Assembly: GCF_011758655.1 (NCBI RefSeq)
Contig: NZ_JAAMPA010000001.1
Location: 2,356,001-2,420,000 of the forward strand
Direction: 5' to 3'
Source: Modestobacter marinus
GTDB lineage: Bacteria; Actinomycetota; Actinomycetes; Mycobacteriales; Geodermatophilaceae
Length of the DNA stretch: 64,000 nucleotides
Below are positions 1 to 9,600 of this stretch, piece by piece. The position numbers and the translations under genes were made by a program. Positions within the stretch are counted from its first letter, which is position 1. Each line of letters opens with the position of its first letter. The notes below the pieces were generated by a model that was not told the origin of the DNA, did no database searches, and saw only the letters and a list, made by a program, of their open reading frames with translations.

Positions 1-1021
1 CGCCGGCGGCCTCGGCTCCCCGGTGCTCATGTACCTGGCCGCGGCCGGTGTCGGCACGCTCGGCATCGTCGAGTTCGACACCGTCGACGAGTCGAACCTG
101 CAGCGCCAGATCATCCACGGGCAGTCCGACGTCGGCCGGTCCAAGGCCGAGAGCGCCCGCGACTCGATCAAGGAGATCAACCCGCTGGTCGACGTGCGGC
201 TGCACGAGACCCGGCTGGACTCCTCGAACGTCGAGGAGATCTTCAGCCAGTACGACCTGATCGTCGACGGCACCGACAACTTCGCCACCCGCTACCTGGT
301 GAACGACGCCTGCGTGCTGCTGGACAAGCCCTACGTGTGGGGCTCGATCTACCGGTTCGACGGCCAGGTCTCGGTCTTCTGGAACGAGCACGGGCCCAAC
401 TACCGCGACCTCTACCCGGTGCCGCCGCCGCCCGGGATGGTCCCCTCCTGCGCCGAGGGCGGTGTCCTGGGCGTGCTCTGCGCGACCATCGGCGCCATCC
501 AGGCCACGGAGGCGGTCAAGCTCATCACCGGCATCGGCGAGACGCTGCTCGGCCGGCTGATGGTCTACGACGCCCTGGAGATGACCTTCCGCGAGATCAA
601 GGTCCGCAAGGACCCGGAGGGCGAGCCGATCACCGGCCTCATCGACTACGAGGCGTTCTGCGGTGTCGTGTCCGAGGAGGCCCAGGAGGCCGCCGCGGGT
701 TCGACGATCACCGTCGACGAGCTCAAGGACATGATGGACGCCGGCAAGGACTTCGAGCTGATCGACGTCCGGGAGCCCAACGAGTACGAGATCGTCTCCA
801 TCCCGGGCGCGAAGCTGATCCCCAAGGACGAGATCCTGTCCGGCCGGGCGCTGGCGCAGCTGCCGCAGGACAAGCCGATCGTGCTGCACTGCAAGACCGG
901 CGTCCGTTCCGCCGAGGCGCTCGCCGCGGTCAAGAACGCCGGCTTCAAGGACGCCGTGCACGTGCAGGGCGGCGTGACGGCGTGGGCGACCCGGATCGAC
1001 AAGGCGCTCCCCACCTACTGA
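1..1021 (+). CDS. moeZ: Adenylyltransferase/sulfurtransferase MoeZ, 5' end cut by window
   Basis: E1-like enzyme that adenylates the C-terminal glycine of small sulfur-carrier proteins (CysO, ThiS or MoaD type) and loads sulfur through its rhodanese domain. The open frame runs in from the left edge, and the nucleotide-binding glycine motif (GGLGSP) is already in the first codons, so the true start lies outside. The ThiF/MoeB domain fills about the first 220 codons, with VEFDTVDESNLQRQ and the PPPPGMVPSCAEGG segment. The rhodanese domain follows, with catalytic Cys at nt 890-892 in HCKTGVRS. The MoeB-rhodanese fusion is the usual actinobacterial MoeZ architecture. The gene is followed by a palindromic element and a strong hairpin. 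Confidence 0.93.
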   Translation, partial: AGGLGSPVLMYLAAAGVGTLGIVEFDTVDESNLQRQIIHGQSDVGRSKAESARDSIKEINPLVDVRLHETRLDSSNVEEIFSQYDLIVDGTDNFATRYLVNDACVLLDKPYVWGSIYRFDGQVSVFWNEHGPNYRDLYPVPPPPGMVPSCAEGGVLGVLCATIGAIQATEAVKLITGIGETLLGRLMVYDALEMTFREIKVRKDPEGEPITGLIDYEAFCGVVSEEAQEAAAGSTITVDELKDMMDAGKDFELIDVREPNEYEIVSIPGAKLIPKDEILSGRALAQLPQDKPIVLHCKTGVRSAEALAAVKNAGFKDAVHVQGGVTAWATRIDKALPTY

Positions 1022-1082
1022 AAGGACCCCTTCGCCCCCCGACCCACGCTCCGCGCGGGTCGGGACCCTGCGAAGGGGCCGG
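1022..1082 (+). repeat. Stop-codon-proximal palindromic element, copy A
   Basis: It starts directly after the moeZ stop with AAGGACCCC. Nested inverted arms follow (GGACCCCTTCG with CGAAGGGGCC, and CCGACCC with GGGTCGG). It belongs to the dispersed family also seen at 6629, 26122, 49866, 51440 and 59688. Confidence 0.6.
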
Positions 1083-1083
1083 A

Positions 1084-1120
1084 CAGAGGCCCCCACTCCG
1101 TGCCGGAGTGGGGGCCTCTG
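1084..1120. terminator. Hairpin terminator after moeZ
   Basis: Perfect 17-bp inverted repeat (arms 1084-1100 and 1104-1120) with a 3-nt loop, in the moeZ 3' region. No real T-run follows, as is common in high-GC actinobacteria. Confidence 0.75.
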
Positions 1121-1135
1121 CGTTCTACTGGGGGC

Positions 1136-1723
1136 ATGCCCGACCCACGCCGTGCCGACCTGCTCATGCGGTACCAGCGCGCCCAGGCGCAGTTCACCGA
1201 CCGGGTGGACGCCGTCGAGCCCGGCGAGTGGGACGCCCCCGCGCTGCCGGAGTGGAGCGTCGTGGACCTGGTCGCCCACCTGACCGGCGAGCAGCTGTGG
1301 GTCCCGCTGCTGCTGGCCGGCGAGTCACCGGACGTCGTCGGCCGCCAGGTCCCGACCGACCCGGCCGAACTGCTGGGCGGGGACCCGCTGTCGGCCTGGG
1401 AGTCCGCGGCCGACGCCGCGCTGACCGCCTGGGCCGCCGACGACGTGCTGTCCCGGACCGTGCAGCTGTCCTCCGGCCCCGCCCCGGCCGGCGACTACCT
1501 GACCGAGATGACCGTCGACCTCACTGTGCACGCCTGGGACCTTGCCCGGGCGGTCGGCGGGGACACCGCCCTGGACCCCGAGCTCGTGGCCGAGGCCTTC
1601 CGGTACGCCGAGGAGCACCTGGGCGAGGACGGCGTGCCGGGGGTGTTCGACGCCCCGGTCGAGGTGCCGCCGGGCGCGGACCTGCAGACCCGTCTGCTGG
1701 CCCGGTTCGGCCGCCGCGCCTGA
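1136..1723 (+). CDS. TIGR03086-like MDMPI-fold protein (mycothiol-dependent maleylpyruvate isomerase family)
   Basis: 195-aa member of the DinB/MDMPI superfamily, whose members often bind a metal ion and in some cases use mycothiol. Visible landmarks are the N-terminal WSVVDLVAHLTGE helix, with a candidate metal-ligand His, and the second His in VHAWDLARAVG. I chose ATG 1136 because an in-frame GTG at 1100 lies inside the terminator hairpin of the previous gene. Substrate and reaction cannot be told from sequence. It stands alone between moeZ and an unrelated membrane protein. Confidence 0.75.
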   Translation: MPDPRRADLLMRYQRAQAQFTDRVDAVEPGEWDAPALPEWSVVDLVAHLTGEQLWVPLLLAGESPDVVGRQVPTDPAELLGGDPLSAWESAADAALTAWAADDVLSRTVQLSSGPAPAGDYLTEMTVDLTVHAWDLARAVGGDTALDPELVAEAFRYAEEHLGEDGVPGVFDAPVEVPPGADLQTRLLARFGRRA

Positions 1724-1799
1724 CCGGCCCCTGCGCCTGACCGACGTCTGTGGACGCCCGGACGTGTGGACACGCGGTCCGGGCGGGACACCTGCCGCC

Positions 1800-1805
1800 T
1801 AGGCT
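1800..1805 (+). promoter_or_regulatory. Candidate -10 element
   Basis: TAGGCT lies about 30 nt before the ATG at 1836, with GGAGGT as ribosome binding site just before the start. No clear -35. Two GTGGAC copies (1750-1755 and 1766-1771) lie upstream. Confidence 0.35.
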
Positions 1806-1835
1806 GCCCGACACAGCCGAGCCGGAGGTCCCACG

Positions 1836-2954
1836 ATGAGCCAGCCACCCCCGGGGCCGCCCCCGCAAGGCCCGGACGGGTCGTCGCCGTCGGACGGCCG
1901 CCCGCCGCAGGGCGGTGGCTGGGGTCAGCCCGGGGGTTGGGGTCAGCAGCCCGGCTGGTCCGGAGGGTGGGGTCAGCAGCCCGGCCGGTCCGGTGGCTGG
2001 GGTCAGCAACCCGGCTGGTCCGGAGGGTGGGGTCAGCAGCCCGGGCAGTCCGGTGGCTGGGGTCAGCAGCCCGACCGGTCCGGAGGGTGGGGTCAGCAGC
2101 CTGGGCAGCCCGATGACTGGGGTCAGCCGCCCGGCGGGTACGGCCCCCCACCCGGCCCCGGGGGCTGGGGTGCGCCCCGCCCGCCCGGTCACGGCGACCA
2201 GCCCACCCAGGTCGGCGGGTTCGGCGGCCCCGGCCGGGACCACCCCGCTGGGTCGAGTGCCGCCGGTGGTGGCGGCGACCGCGGCAGGCGCACCACGGTC
2301 CTCGCCATCGTCGCGGCGCTGCTGCTGCTCGTGGTGGTCGCGGTCGTCCTCACGCTGACCCTGACCGGGGACGACGAGGGCCCCGTCCCGACGGCCGCCG
2401 GGACGGGCTCGCCGGGCTCCTCGGCCGCATCGTCCTCCGCGTCCGCGCCGTCCTCCCCGGCGTCGTCCGCATCGACGTCCACCCCGGCGTCGTCCGCGCC
2501 ACCGGCGCCGGCTCCAGACGAGCTGCTGGCGCACCTGCCCAGCGACTTCACCGACTGCCAGGAGCGGGCGCTCTACGGCGACGGTGACCTCACGGCGGCG
2601 GAGTGCGGGCCCGCGCTCACCCAGCCCGGCCCGGCCGGCGCGGTGTACCACCGGTACCCGGACGTGCCCACGCTGGACGCGGTGTTCGCCTCCGACGTCG
2701 CCGACCTCGGGCTCAGCGAGTGGTCCGGGGACGAGGACTGCTCGACCACCACGGGCTACGGCGAGTGGACCTACCCCAGCGGCGTCACCGGTGGCCTGGT
2801 GGCCTGCGCCCTGCTCCCCGACGGCGACGCGGTCATCGTCTGGACCGACGACGAGTACCTGGTCGAGGGCGCGGTCCACGCCCCCGGGACCACGCAGGAC
2901 GAGGTCGCCGCCCTGTACGAGTGGTGGACCCTCAACAGCGACTTCACCGGCTGA
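1836..2954 (+). CDS. Membrane-anchored protein with Gly/Trp/Gln decapeptide repeats, function unknown
   Basis: 372 aa. Residues 1-150 are low-complexity, rich in Pro, Gly, Gln and Trp, with about six copies of a decapeptide close to GWGQQPGxSG. A single hydrophobic helix follows (about 153-176, VAALLLLVVVAVVLTLTL). Next is a Ser/Ala/Pro linker (about 185-225) and a C-terminal domain (about 228-372) containing Cys and Trp. This looks like a type II membrane protein: cytoplasmic proline-rich tail, one membrane pass, outer domain. The plan resembles many actinobacterial envelope proteins, but I do not recognise the outer domain. Start chosen by GGAGGT 6 nt upstream of the ATG. Confidence 0.7.
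   Translation: MSQPPPGPPPQGPDGSSPSDGRPPQGGGWGQPGGWGQQPGWSGGWGQQPGRSGGWGQQPGWSGGWGQQPGQSGGWGQQPDRSGGWGQQPGQPDDWGQPPGGYGPPPGPGGWGAPRPPGHGDQPTQVGGFGGPGRDHPAGSSAAGGGGDRGRRTTVLAIVAALLLLVVVAVVLTLTLTGDDEGPVPTAAGTGSPGSSAASSSASAPSSPASSASTSTPASSAPPAPAPDELLAHLPSDFTDCQERALYGDGDLTAAECGPALTQPGPAGAVYHRYPDVPTLDAVFASDVADLGLSEWSGDEDCSTTTGYGEWTYPSGVTGGLVACALLPDGDAVIVWTDDEYLVEGAVHAPGTTQDEVAALYEWWTLNSDFTG
1918..2130 (+). repeat. 30-bp in-frame tandem repeat
   Basis: About six imperfect copies of a 30-bp unit encode the decapeptide repeat of the preceding entry. Copies differ mostly at the codon for the variable residue (Trp, Arg, Gln, Asp). Confidence 0.8.
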
Positions 2955-2964
2955 GGCGGGCACC

Positions 2965-3300
2965 GTGCCAGCCCCCGGACCCGTGCCGGCACCCGGACCG
3001 CAGCCGCCTGCGGCAGAGGACGTCGACGAGGCCGTCTATGACGTGGTCGAGGCGATCCCGCCGGGGCGGGTGAGCACCTACGGCGCCATCGGGCGGCTGG
3101 TCGGGGTCGGACCGCGCCGGGTCGCCCGGGCGCTGTCCACCGGCGGTGCGGCCGTGCCCTGGCACCGGGTCGTGCGCGCCGACGGGACGGCGGCCGAGCC
3201 GGTCCGGGTGCGGCAGCTGGAGCTGCTGGCCGGGGAGGGCGTGCCGCTGCGCGGATCGCGGGTCGACCTGGCCGCCGTGGGCTGGCCGGACGACGCCTGA
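2965..3300 (+). CDS. Alkyltransferase-like protein (ATL, MGMT DNA-binding fold without reactive cysteine)
   Basis: About 111 aa, matching the C-terminal DNA-binding domain of O6-alkylguanine-DNA alkyltransferase. The recognition segment IPPGRVSTYGAIG is present. The active-site motif reads PWHRVV (about residue 65) where alkyltransferases have PCHRV, so the acceptor Cys is Trp. That is the hallmark of ATL proteins, which bind O6-alkylguanine and hand the lesion to nucleotide excision repair rather than repairing it. GTG 2965 begins 10 nt after the previous stop; GTG 2983 is an alternative. It sits just upstream of adnAB, in keeping with a repair role. Confidence 0.85.
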   Translation: MPAPGPVPAPGPQPPAAEDVDEAVYDVVEAIPPGRVSTYGAIGRLVGVGPRRVARALSTGGAAVPWHRVVRADGTAAEPVRVRQLELLAGEGVPLRGSRVDLAAVGWPDDA

Positions 3301-3306
3301 GCGCGA

Positions 3307-3335
3307 CTGTCGTACCCCCGTGGTCTCATCGGGGT
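3307..3335 (+). promoter_or_regulatory. Candidate adnA promoter
   Basis: CTGTCGTAC followed 8 nt later by TCTCAT (3324-3329), which sits 6 nt before GTG 3336. The TGTC core and its spacing to a weak -10 partly resemble the LexA-independent damage-inducible promoter of mycobacteria (TTGTCRGTG-N8-TAnnnT). The match is incomplete. Confidence 0.35.
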
Positions 3336-6300
3336 GTGCGGGGGGAAGCGGGGAGTACAGCGGTGGTCACGGCGGAGCCGTCGGTCGGTTCCGGGCCGGT
3401 GTACCGGCTGGTGCAGCCGGAGCCGGCGCCGGTGGTCCGCCCGCAGCTCGACCCGACGCAGCAGGCGGTGGTCGACCACCGGGGCGGTCCGCTGCTGGTC
3501 CTGGCCGGGCCCGGCACCGGGAAGACGACCACGATCGTCGAGGCGGTCGCCGCGCGGATCGACGCCGGCGCCGACCCCGAGCGGCTGCTGGTGCTCACCT
3601 TCAGCCGCAAGGCCGCCGCCGAGCTGCGCACCCGGATCACCGCCCGGGTCGGGCGCACCATCCGGGAGCCGGTGGCCCGCACCTTCCACTCCTACGCCTT
3701 CGGGGTGCTGCGCCGGGCCGCCGTGCTGCGCGGTGAGCCGGCACCGCGGCTGCTGACCTCCGCCGAGCAGGACGCCGTGCTCGCCGAGCTGCTGCGCGGG
3801 GACGCCGACGAGGAGGGCGCCGTCCGCTGGCCCGCCGACCTGGCCGCCGCGCTGGGCACCGACGGCTTCCGCGACGAGCTGCGCGAGCTGCTGCTGCGGG
3901 CCACCGAGCGCGGGATCGACAGCCGGCGGCTGTCCGCCTGGGGGCGTGAGCGCGGGCTGCCGCACTGGGAGGCGGCCGCGGACTTCCTCCGGCAGTACCA
4001 GGACGTCTCCTGGTTCGCCACGGTCGCCCGCGGCGGGGCCTCCGGCTACGACCCGGCCGAGCTGGTCCGCACCGCCATCGACGAGCTGCACGACGACCCG
4101 GAGCTGCTGCGCACCGAGCGCGAGCGGGCCGGCTGGCTGTTCGTCGACGAGTACCAGGACACCGACCCGGCGCAGGTCGAGCTGGTCGAGCTGCTCGCCG
4201 GGGGCGGGGGCGACCTGGTCGTCGTCGGCGACCCCGACCAGGCGATCTACGCGTTCCGCGGCGCCGAGCCGCGCGGGATCATCGACTTCCCCAGCCGCTT
4301 CCGGCACCGCGACGGCCGCCCGGCCGACCGGCTCTCCCTCGGCGTCTGCCGCCGCTCGGGCACCGAGCTGCTCGCGGTCAGCCGGCGCGTCGCCGAGGGG
4401 CTGCCCGGGCCGTGGGAGCACCGCCGGCTGCAGGCCGGCGAGCACACCGACCCCGGCACCGCCGAGGTGCACGTCTTCGACTCCCCGTCCACGGAGGCGG
4501 CCTTCCTCGCCGACACGATGCGCCGCGCGCACCTGCTGGACGGCGTGCCGTGGTCGCAGATGGCGGTCGTGGTCCGGTCGGCCACCGCCGGCCTCGGCCC
4601 GGTGCGGCGGGCGCTGAGCCAGGCCGGGGTGCCGGTCGCCGTCTCTGCCGACGACGTCGCGCTCGCCGCGCAGCCCGCCGTCCAGCCGTTGCTGGCCGCG
4701 CTCACCGCACTGCTGCCGGCGCCGGTCGCTGCGCCGGCAGCCGCTCCCGACGCCGGCGCCGGCCCGGAGGTGCCGACCGAGACCGGGCTGGACGAGCCGG
4801 GCGCCGAGGCGCTGCTCGCGTCCCCGCTGGGCGGGGCGACCGTGCTGGACCTGCGGCGGCTGCGCCGCGCCGTCCGCCGGGAGCTGGCCACCCGGGGGGA
4901 GGACCCGGCGGTCCGCGGGGCGCCGCTGGCGTCGGTGCTGGCCGACGCCACCCTGCTCGACGCCCTGCCCGAGCACCTGGCCCGGCCGGCGCTGCGGGTG
5001 GCCCGGGTGATGTCGGCCGGCCGGCTCTCGCTGGCGGCCGACGGCAGCGCCGAGGACGTCCTGTGGGCGATGTGGCAGGCCAGTGGGCTGGCCAACCGGT
5101 GGGCGCGGGCCAGCGCGGCCGGCGGCCCGTCGGGTGCGGTGGCCGACCGCGACCTGGACGCCGTCGTCTCGCTGTTCGACGCCGCGGCCGGCTTCGTCGA
5201 CCGCCTCCCGCACGCCACCGTCGCGGCGTTCGTGCAGCACCTCGGCGCGCAGCAGCTGCCCGGCGACAGCGGAGCGGCGCGGGCGCCGATGGGGGAGACG
5301 GTCCGCTTGCTCACCGCCCACGCGGCCAAGGGCCTGGAGTGGGACCTGGTCTGCGTCGCCGGGGTGCAGGAAGGGGTGTGGCCCGACCTGCGCACCCGGG
5401 CCAGCCTGCTCGGCGCCGAGGACCTGGTCGACGCCGCCGGGGGCACCGACCCGGCCACCCTGGACCGGCGCACCCAGGCGATGGCCGAGGAGCGACGGCT
5501 GTTCTACGTGGCCTGCACCCGGGCCCGCCGCCGGCTGCTGGTCACCGCCGTCGACGGCGCGCTGGACGGCGGTGACGCCGGGGCGACCGCCTCGCGCTTC
5601 CTGGACCTCGTGGCGCCGGCGCCGGCCGACGGGGACGGCGCCCGGCCGCACACCCCGCTGCCCCGGCAGCTGACCCTCCCCGCGCTCGTCGCCGAGCTGC
5701 GCCGCCACCTCACCGACCCGCACACTCCGCCGGCCCGCCGGGCCAGCGCCGCCGCCGTGCTGCGCCGGCTGGCCGAGGAGCGGGTGCCCGGGGCCGATCC
5801 GGCCGGCTGGTGGGGGCTGGCCCCGCTCTCCGACGACGCGCCCCTGGTCGATCCGGCCGAGGTGGTGCCCGTGCGGCCCTCGGCGATCGACACCTTCCAG
5901 CGGTGCCCACTGCGCTGGGTGCTCGGCGCGGTCGGCGCGGAGGCGGCCCCGGAGGCCACCCGCACCGTCGGGTCCGCGGTGCACGACGTGGCCCAGCAGG
6001 TGGCCGAGGGTCTGCCGCCGGCCGACGCCCCCGCCGTCCTGGACGCCGAGCTCGATGGCCTGGACCTGGGGCCGGGCTGGTTCGACCAGCGCCAGCGGGA
6101 ACGGGCCCAGGAGATGCTGACCAAGTTCCTGGCCTGGCACGCCCGCGCCGACCGGGAGCTGGTCGCGGCGGAGGAGGACTTCGACGTCACCGTCGGCCGG
6201 GCCCGGCTCCGCGGGCAGGTCGACCGGCTGGAGCGCGACGCCGAGGGCCGGCTGGTCGTCGTGGACCTCAAGACCGGCAAGACCGCCCCCCGGGCGGTGG

Positions 6301-6611
6301 AGGAGCACGGGCAGCTGGCGGCCTACCAGCTCGCCGTCACCGAGGGCGCCTTCGCCGGGCACGGCACCGCCACCGGCGGGGCGGCGCTGCTGCAGGTCGG
6401 CGGCTCGCAGAAGGCGGCCAAGGAGCACGTGCAGCCGCCGCTGCCCCCCGACGTCGACCCGCGGGAGAGCTGGGCGGGCGAGCTGATCGCCGAGGTCGGT
6501 GAGGGCATGGGGGCGGGGGAGTTCGTGGCGCGCACCGACACCGACTGCGAGCGGTGCGCCTTCCGCCGCAGCTGCCCGATGCAGGAGTCCGGCCGGCAGG
6601 TGACCCGATGA
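3336..6611 (+). CDS. adnA: DNA helicase-nuclease subunit AdnA
   Basis: 1091-aa UvrD/Rep-family motor joined to a RecB-like nuclease, one half of the AdnAB machine that resects double-strand breaks in actinobacteria. Walker A is GPGTGKTTT (about 58-66), Walker B is LFVDEYQDTD, and VGDPDQAIYAFRG follows. The C-terminal nuclease has VVVDLKTGK plus one Cys in QRCPLRW and three in CERCAFRRSC, an AddB-like iron-sulfur pattern. GTG 3336 fits a leaderless transcript; GTG 3363, preceded by GGGGAG, is the alternative and gives 1082 aa. The stop overlaps the adnB start (ATGA). The order adnA then adnB matches mycobacteria. Confidence 0.92.
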   Translation: MRGEAGSTAVVTAEPSVGSGPVYRLVQPEPAPVVRPQLDPTQQAVVDHRGGPLLVLAGPGTGKTTTIVEAVAARIDAGADPERLLVLTFSRKAAAELRTRITARVGRTIREPVARTFHSYAFGVLRRAAVLRGEPAPRLLTSAEQDAVLAELLRGDADEEGAVRWPADLAAALGTDGFRDELRELLLRATERGIDSRRLSAWGRERGLPHWEAAADFLRQYQDVSWFATVARGGASGYDPAELVRTAIDELHDDPELLRTERERAGWLFVDEYQDTDPAQVELVELLAGGGGDLVVVGDPDQAIYAFRGAEPRGIIDFPSRFRHRDGRPADRLSLGVCRRSGTELLAVSRRVAEGLPGPWEHRRLQAGEHTDPGTAEVHVFDSPSTEAAFLADTMRRAHLLDGVPWSQMAVVVRSATAGLGPVRRALSQAGVPVAVSADDVALAAQPAVQPLLAALTALLPAPVAAPAAAPDAGAGPEVPTETGLDEPGAEALLASPLGGATVLDLRRLRRAVRRELATRGEDPAVRGAPLASVLADATLLDALPEHLARPALRVARVMSAGRLSLAADGSAEDVLWAMWQASGLANRWARASAAGGPSGAVADRDLDAVVSLFDAAAGFVDRLPHATVAAFVQHLGAQQLPGDSGAARAPMGETVRLLTAHAAKGLEWDLVCVAGVQEGVWPDLRTRASLLGAEDLVDAAGGTDPATLDRRTQAMAEERRLFYVACTRARRRLLVTAVDGALDGGDAGATASRFLDLVAPAPADGDGARPHTPLPRQLTLPALVAELRRHLTDPHTPPARRASAAAVLRRLAEERVPGADPAGWWGLAPLSDDAPLVDPAEVVPVRPSAIDTFQRCPLRWVLGAVGAEAAPEATRTVGSAVHDVAQQVAEGLPPADAPAVLDAELDGLDLGPGWFDQRQRERAQEMLTKFLAWHARADRELVAAEEDFDVTVGRARLRGQVDRLERDAEGRLVVVDLKTGKTAPRAVEEHGQLAAYQLAVTEGAFAGHGTATGGAALLQVGGSQKAAKEHVQPPLPPDVDPRESWAGELIAEVGEGMGAGEFVARTDTDCERCAFRRSCPMQESGRQVTR

Positions 6612-9600
6612 CGCCTTCTGCCGGCTCTCCCCGGCCCCCTTCCGGGTCCCCCCGCGAGTTCGCGAGCGGAGCGGAGGACGGGGTCCTCCAACAGCTGAGC
6701 CTCGACCTGCCGGGCATGGTGCCGGTCCTCGCCCCGGAGCCGCCGCGGCTGCTCACCCCTGCCGAGACCGCGGCCCGCAGCGGCGTCGGCCACTCGCCGT
6801 CGGCGGAGCAGGCCGGCGTGGTCGCCGCGCCGGTCGACCGGCCGCTGGTGGTGGTCGCCGGTGCCGGATCGGGGAAGACCGAGACGATGGCCGCCCGGGT
6901 CGCCTGGCTGGTCGCCAACCAGCTCGTCGCCCCGGAGGCGGTGCTGGGCCTGACGTTCACCCGCAAGGCCGCCAGCGAGCTCAACGCCCGGGTGCGCAAG
7001 CGGCTGGCCGCGCTCGCCGAGCACCCGGACACCGACCCGGCGCTCCGGGAGCGGCTCGCCGTGGCGGCACCGACGGTGGCGACCTACCACGGCTACGCGG
7101 CCAGCATCGTCGCCGAGCACGGGCTGCGGATCGGCGTCGAGCCCGGGTCCGGCGTGCTGGGGCCGGCCATGTGCTGGGGCCAGGCGGCGACCGCGGTCGC
7201 CGCGCACACCGGCGACATGAGCGACGTGGCCCTCGGCCTGGTCACCACCACCGAGGACGTGCTGCAGCTCGCCGCCGAGCTCGGGGAGCACGACATCACC
7301 CCCGACGCCCTGCGGGCCTGGACGGCGCGGCTGGAGTCCCAGCTGCGCGGTTACCCCGATGCCGGCCGCAAGAAGGGCCCGTACGCGGAGGTGCTCAAGC
7401 TGCTGGCCCGGCAGCGGGCCCGGGTCGCCCTGCTGCCGATGGTCGAGGCGTTCCAGGCGCGCAAGCGGGCGGCCGGGGCCATCGACTACGCCGACCAGGT
7501 GTCCCTGGCCGCCCGGGTGGCGGTCGGCTCCGCCGAGGTGGGCCGCCGCGAGCGCGCGCGGTGGCGGGTCGTGCTGCTCGACGAGTACCAGGACACCAGC
7601 GTCGGCCAGCTGCGCATGCTGGAGGCGCTGTTCGGCGGTCCGGGCGGGCACCCGGTGCTGGCCGTCGGCGACCCGCGCCAGTCCATCTACGGCTGGCGGG
7701 GCGCCTCGGCCGGCACGATCGAGCGGTTCGCCCGCACCTTCCCCGGCACCCCCGAGCGCCCGGCCGAGCGGCTCACGCTGTCCACCAGCTGGCGCAACGA
7801 CCGGGCGGTGCTGGCGGTGGCCAACACGGTGGCCGCCGCGCTGCCCGAGCCCGAGCAGCCGCTGCCGGACCTCCAGCCCTCGCCGGTCGCCGGCGCCGGC
7901 GCGGTGCACTGCGGGCTGTACGAGACCGTCGCCGAGGAGACCGAGGCGCTCGCCGACCGGCTCGCTGCCTGCTGGCACGGCAGGAGTGCGGCTGGGGATC
8001 GTGACGAGGAGGGCCCGGAGGGTCCCGCGCAGGAGCGACGCAGCGGCTCCGCGCAGCTGGGGGACGGCTCCTGGTCGCGGGGCCGTCCGGAGGACGGCAG
8101 TGCGCACCGGCCGACGATCGCCGTGCTCGCCCGGCGCCGGGCCCAGCTGCCCGGCATCGCCGCCGCGTTGCGCGCCCGCGGCCTGCCGGTGGAGGTCGTC
8201 GGGCTGGGTGGGCTGCTCGACGTCCCCGAGGTCTCCGACGTGGTGGCCACCCTGCGGGTGCTGGTCGACCCGAGCGCCGGCGACGCGCTGGGCCGGCTGC
8301 TCACCGGCGCCCGCTGGCGGATCGGGCCGCGCGACCTGGCCGCGCTGGAGGCCCGCTCCCGGGCGCTGGTGCGGGAGCGCCGCACGCCGTCCCCCGAGCC
8401 GGTCGAGGAAGGCACCCCGCCGGCGGCCGGCGCCCCGGCGAGCCCGGCCCCGCCGCGGGAGCGCGGCAGCATCGTCGAGGCGCTCGACGACCTCGGCCGC
8501 CCGGATGCCTACTCGCCCGAGGGGCACCGGCGGCTGCGGCGGCTGGCCGGCGAGCTGTCCGGGCTGCGGTCCCGGCTGGGGGAGTCGCTGCCCGACCTGG
8601 TCGACGAGGTGGTCCGCAGCCTCGGCCTGGAGACCGAGCTGGCCAGCCACCCGGACGTGACCCCCGGCGGTGCCCGCACCCACCTGGACGCGCTGCACGA
8701 GGTCGCCGCCGAGTTCTCCGAGCTCGCCGAGCTGCCCTCGCTGCCGGCCTTCCTCGGCTACCTCGCCGACGCCGAGGTGCGCGAGCGCGGCCTGGAGCCG
8801 GGGGAGGTGGCGGTCAACCCGGAGGCGGTCCAGCTGCTCACCGGCCACTCGGCCAAGGGCCTGGAGTGGGACGTCGTCGCGGTGCCCGGGATGACCGTGG
8901 GCCAGTTCCCCGCGAAGGGGGACGCCTCGGACTCCTGGATCCGCGACCCCGGCGCCGTCCCGGTCGACCTGCGGGCCACCGACCGCGCCGAGCTGCCCCG
9001 GCTGCACCTGCCGGTCCCCGGCTCCGGCGACCAGGCCGCGGTCCGGGACGCGCTGGAGGACTACGTCGAGGAGTGGAAGGACTTCGGCCTGGCCGAGGAG
9101 ATCCGGCTCGGCTACGTGGCGGTGACCCGCGCCAAGCACCTGCTGCTGTGCTCGGGCAGCTGGTGGCGCGACGGCAAGACCGTCTGCGGCCCGTCGTCGC
9201 TGCTGCTGGCGGTCAAGGGCGCCTGCGAGGACGGCGCCGGGGTCGTCGACGCGTGGGCGCCGCCGCCGGCCGACGACGCGGAGAACCCCGCGCTGGCCGA
9301 GTGGCCGGTGGGCGTGTGGCCGGCCGACCCGCTGTCGGCCGGCCGCCGGCGGTCGCTCTCCGCCGCCGCCGAGCTGATCGCCGGCACCGAGCCGCACCCG
9401 CTGACCACCGAGGCGCTCGGCGCGACCGACGACCCGCTGGTCGCCGAGTGGCTGCGGGACGCCGACCTGCTGCTGCGCGAGCGGGCCGCCCACTCCCGCG
9501 GCACCGTCGACGTCCCGCTCCCCGCGCACCTGTCGGTGTCCGCGCTGGTCGCGCTGCGACGGGACCCCGGTGAGCTGGCCCGCCGGCTGCGCCGGCCGAT

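Noticed and set aside
1100-1135. Upstream GTG start for the MDMPI-fold protein
   Set aside because: It lies inside the terminator hairpin at 1084-1120, so a transcript including it is unlikely.
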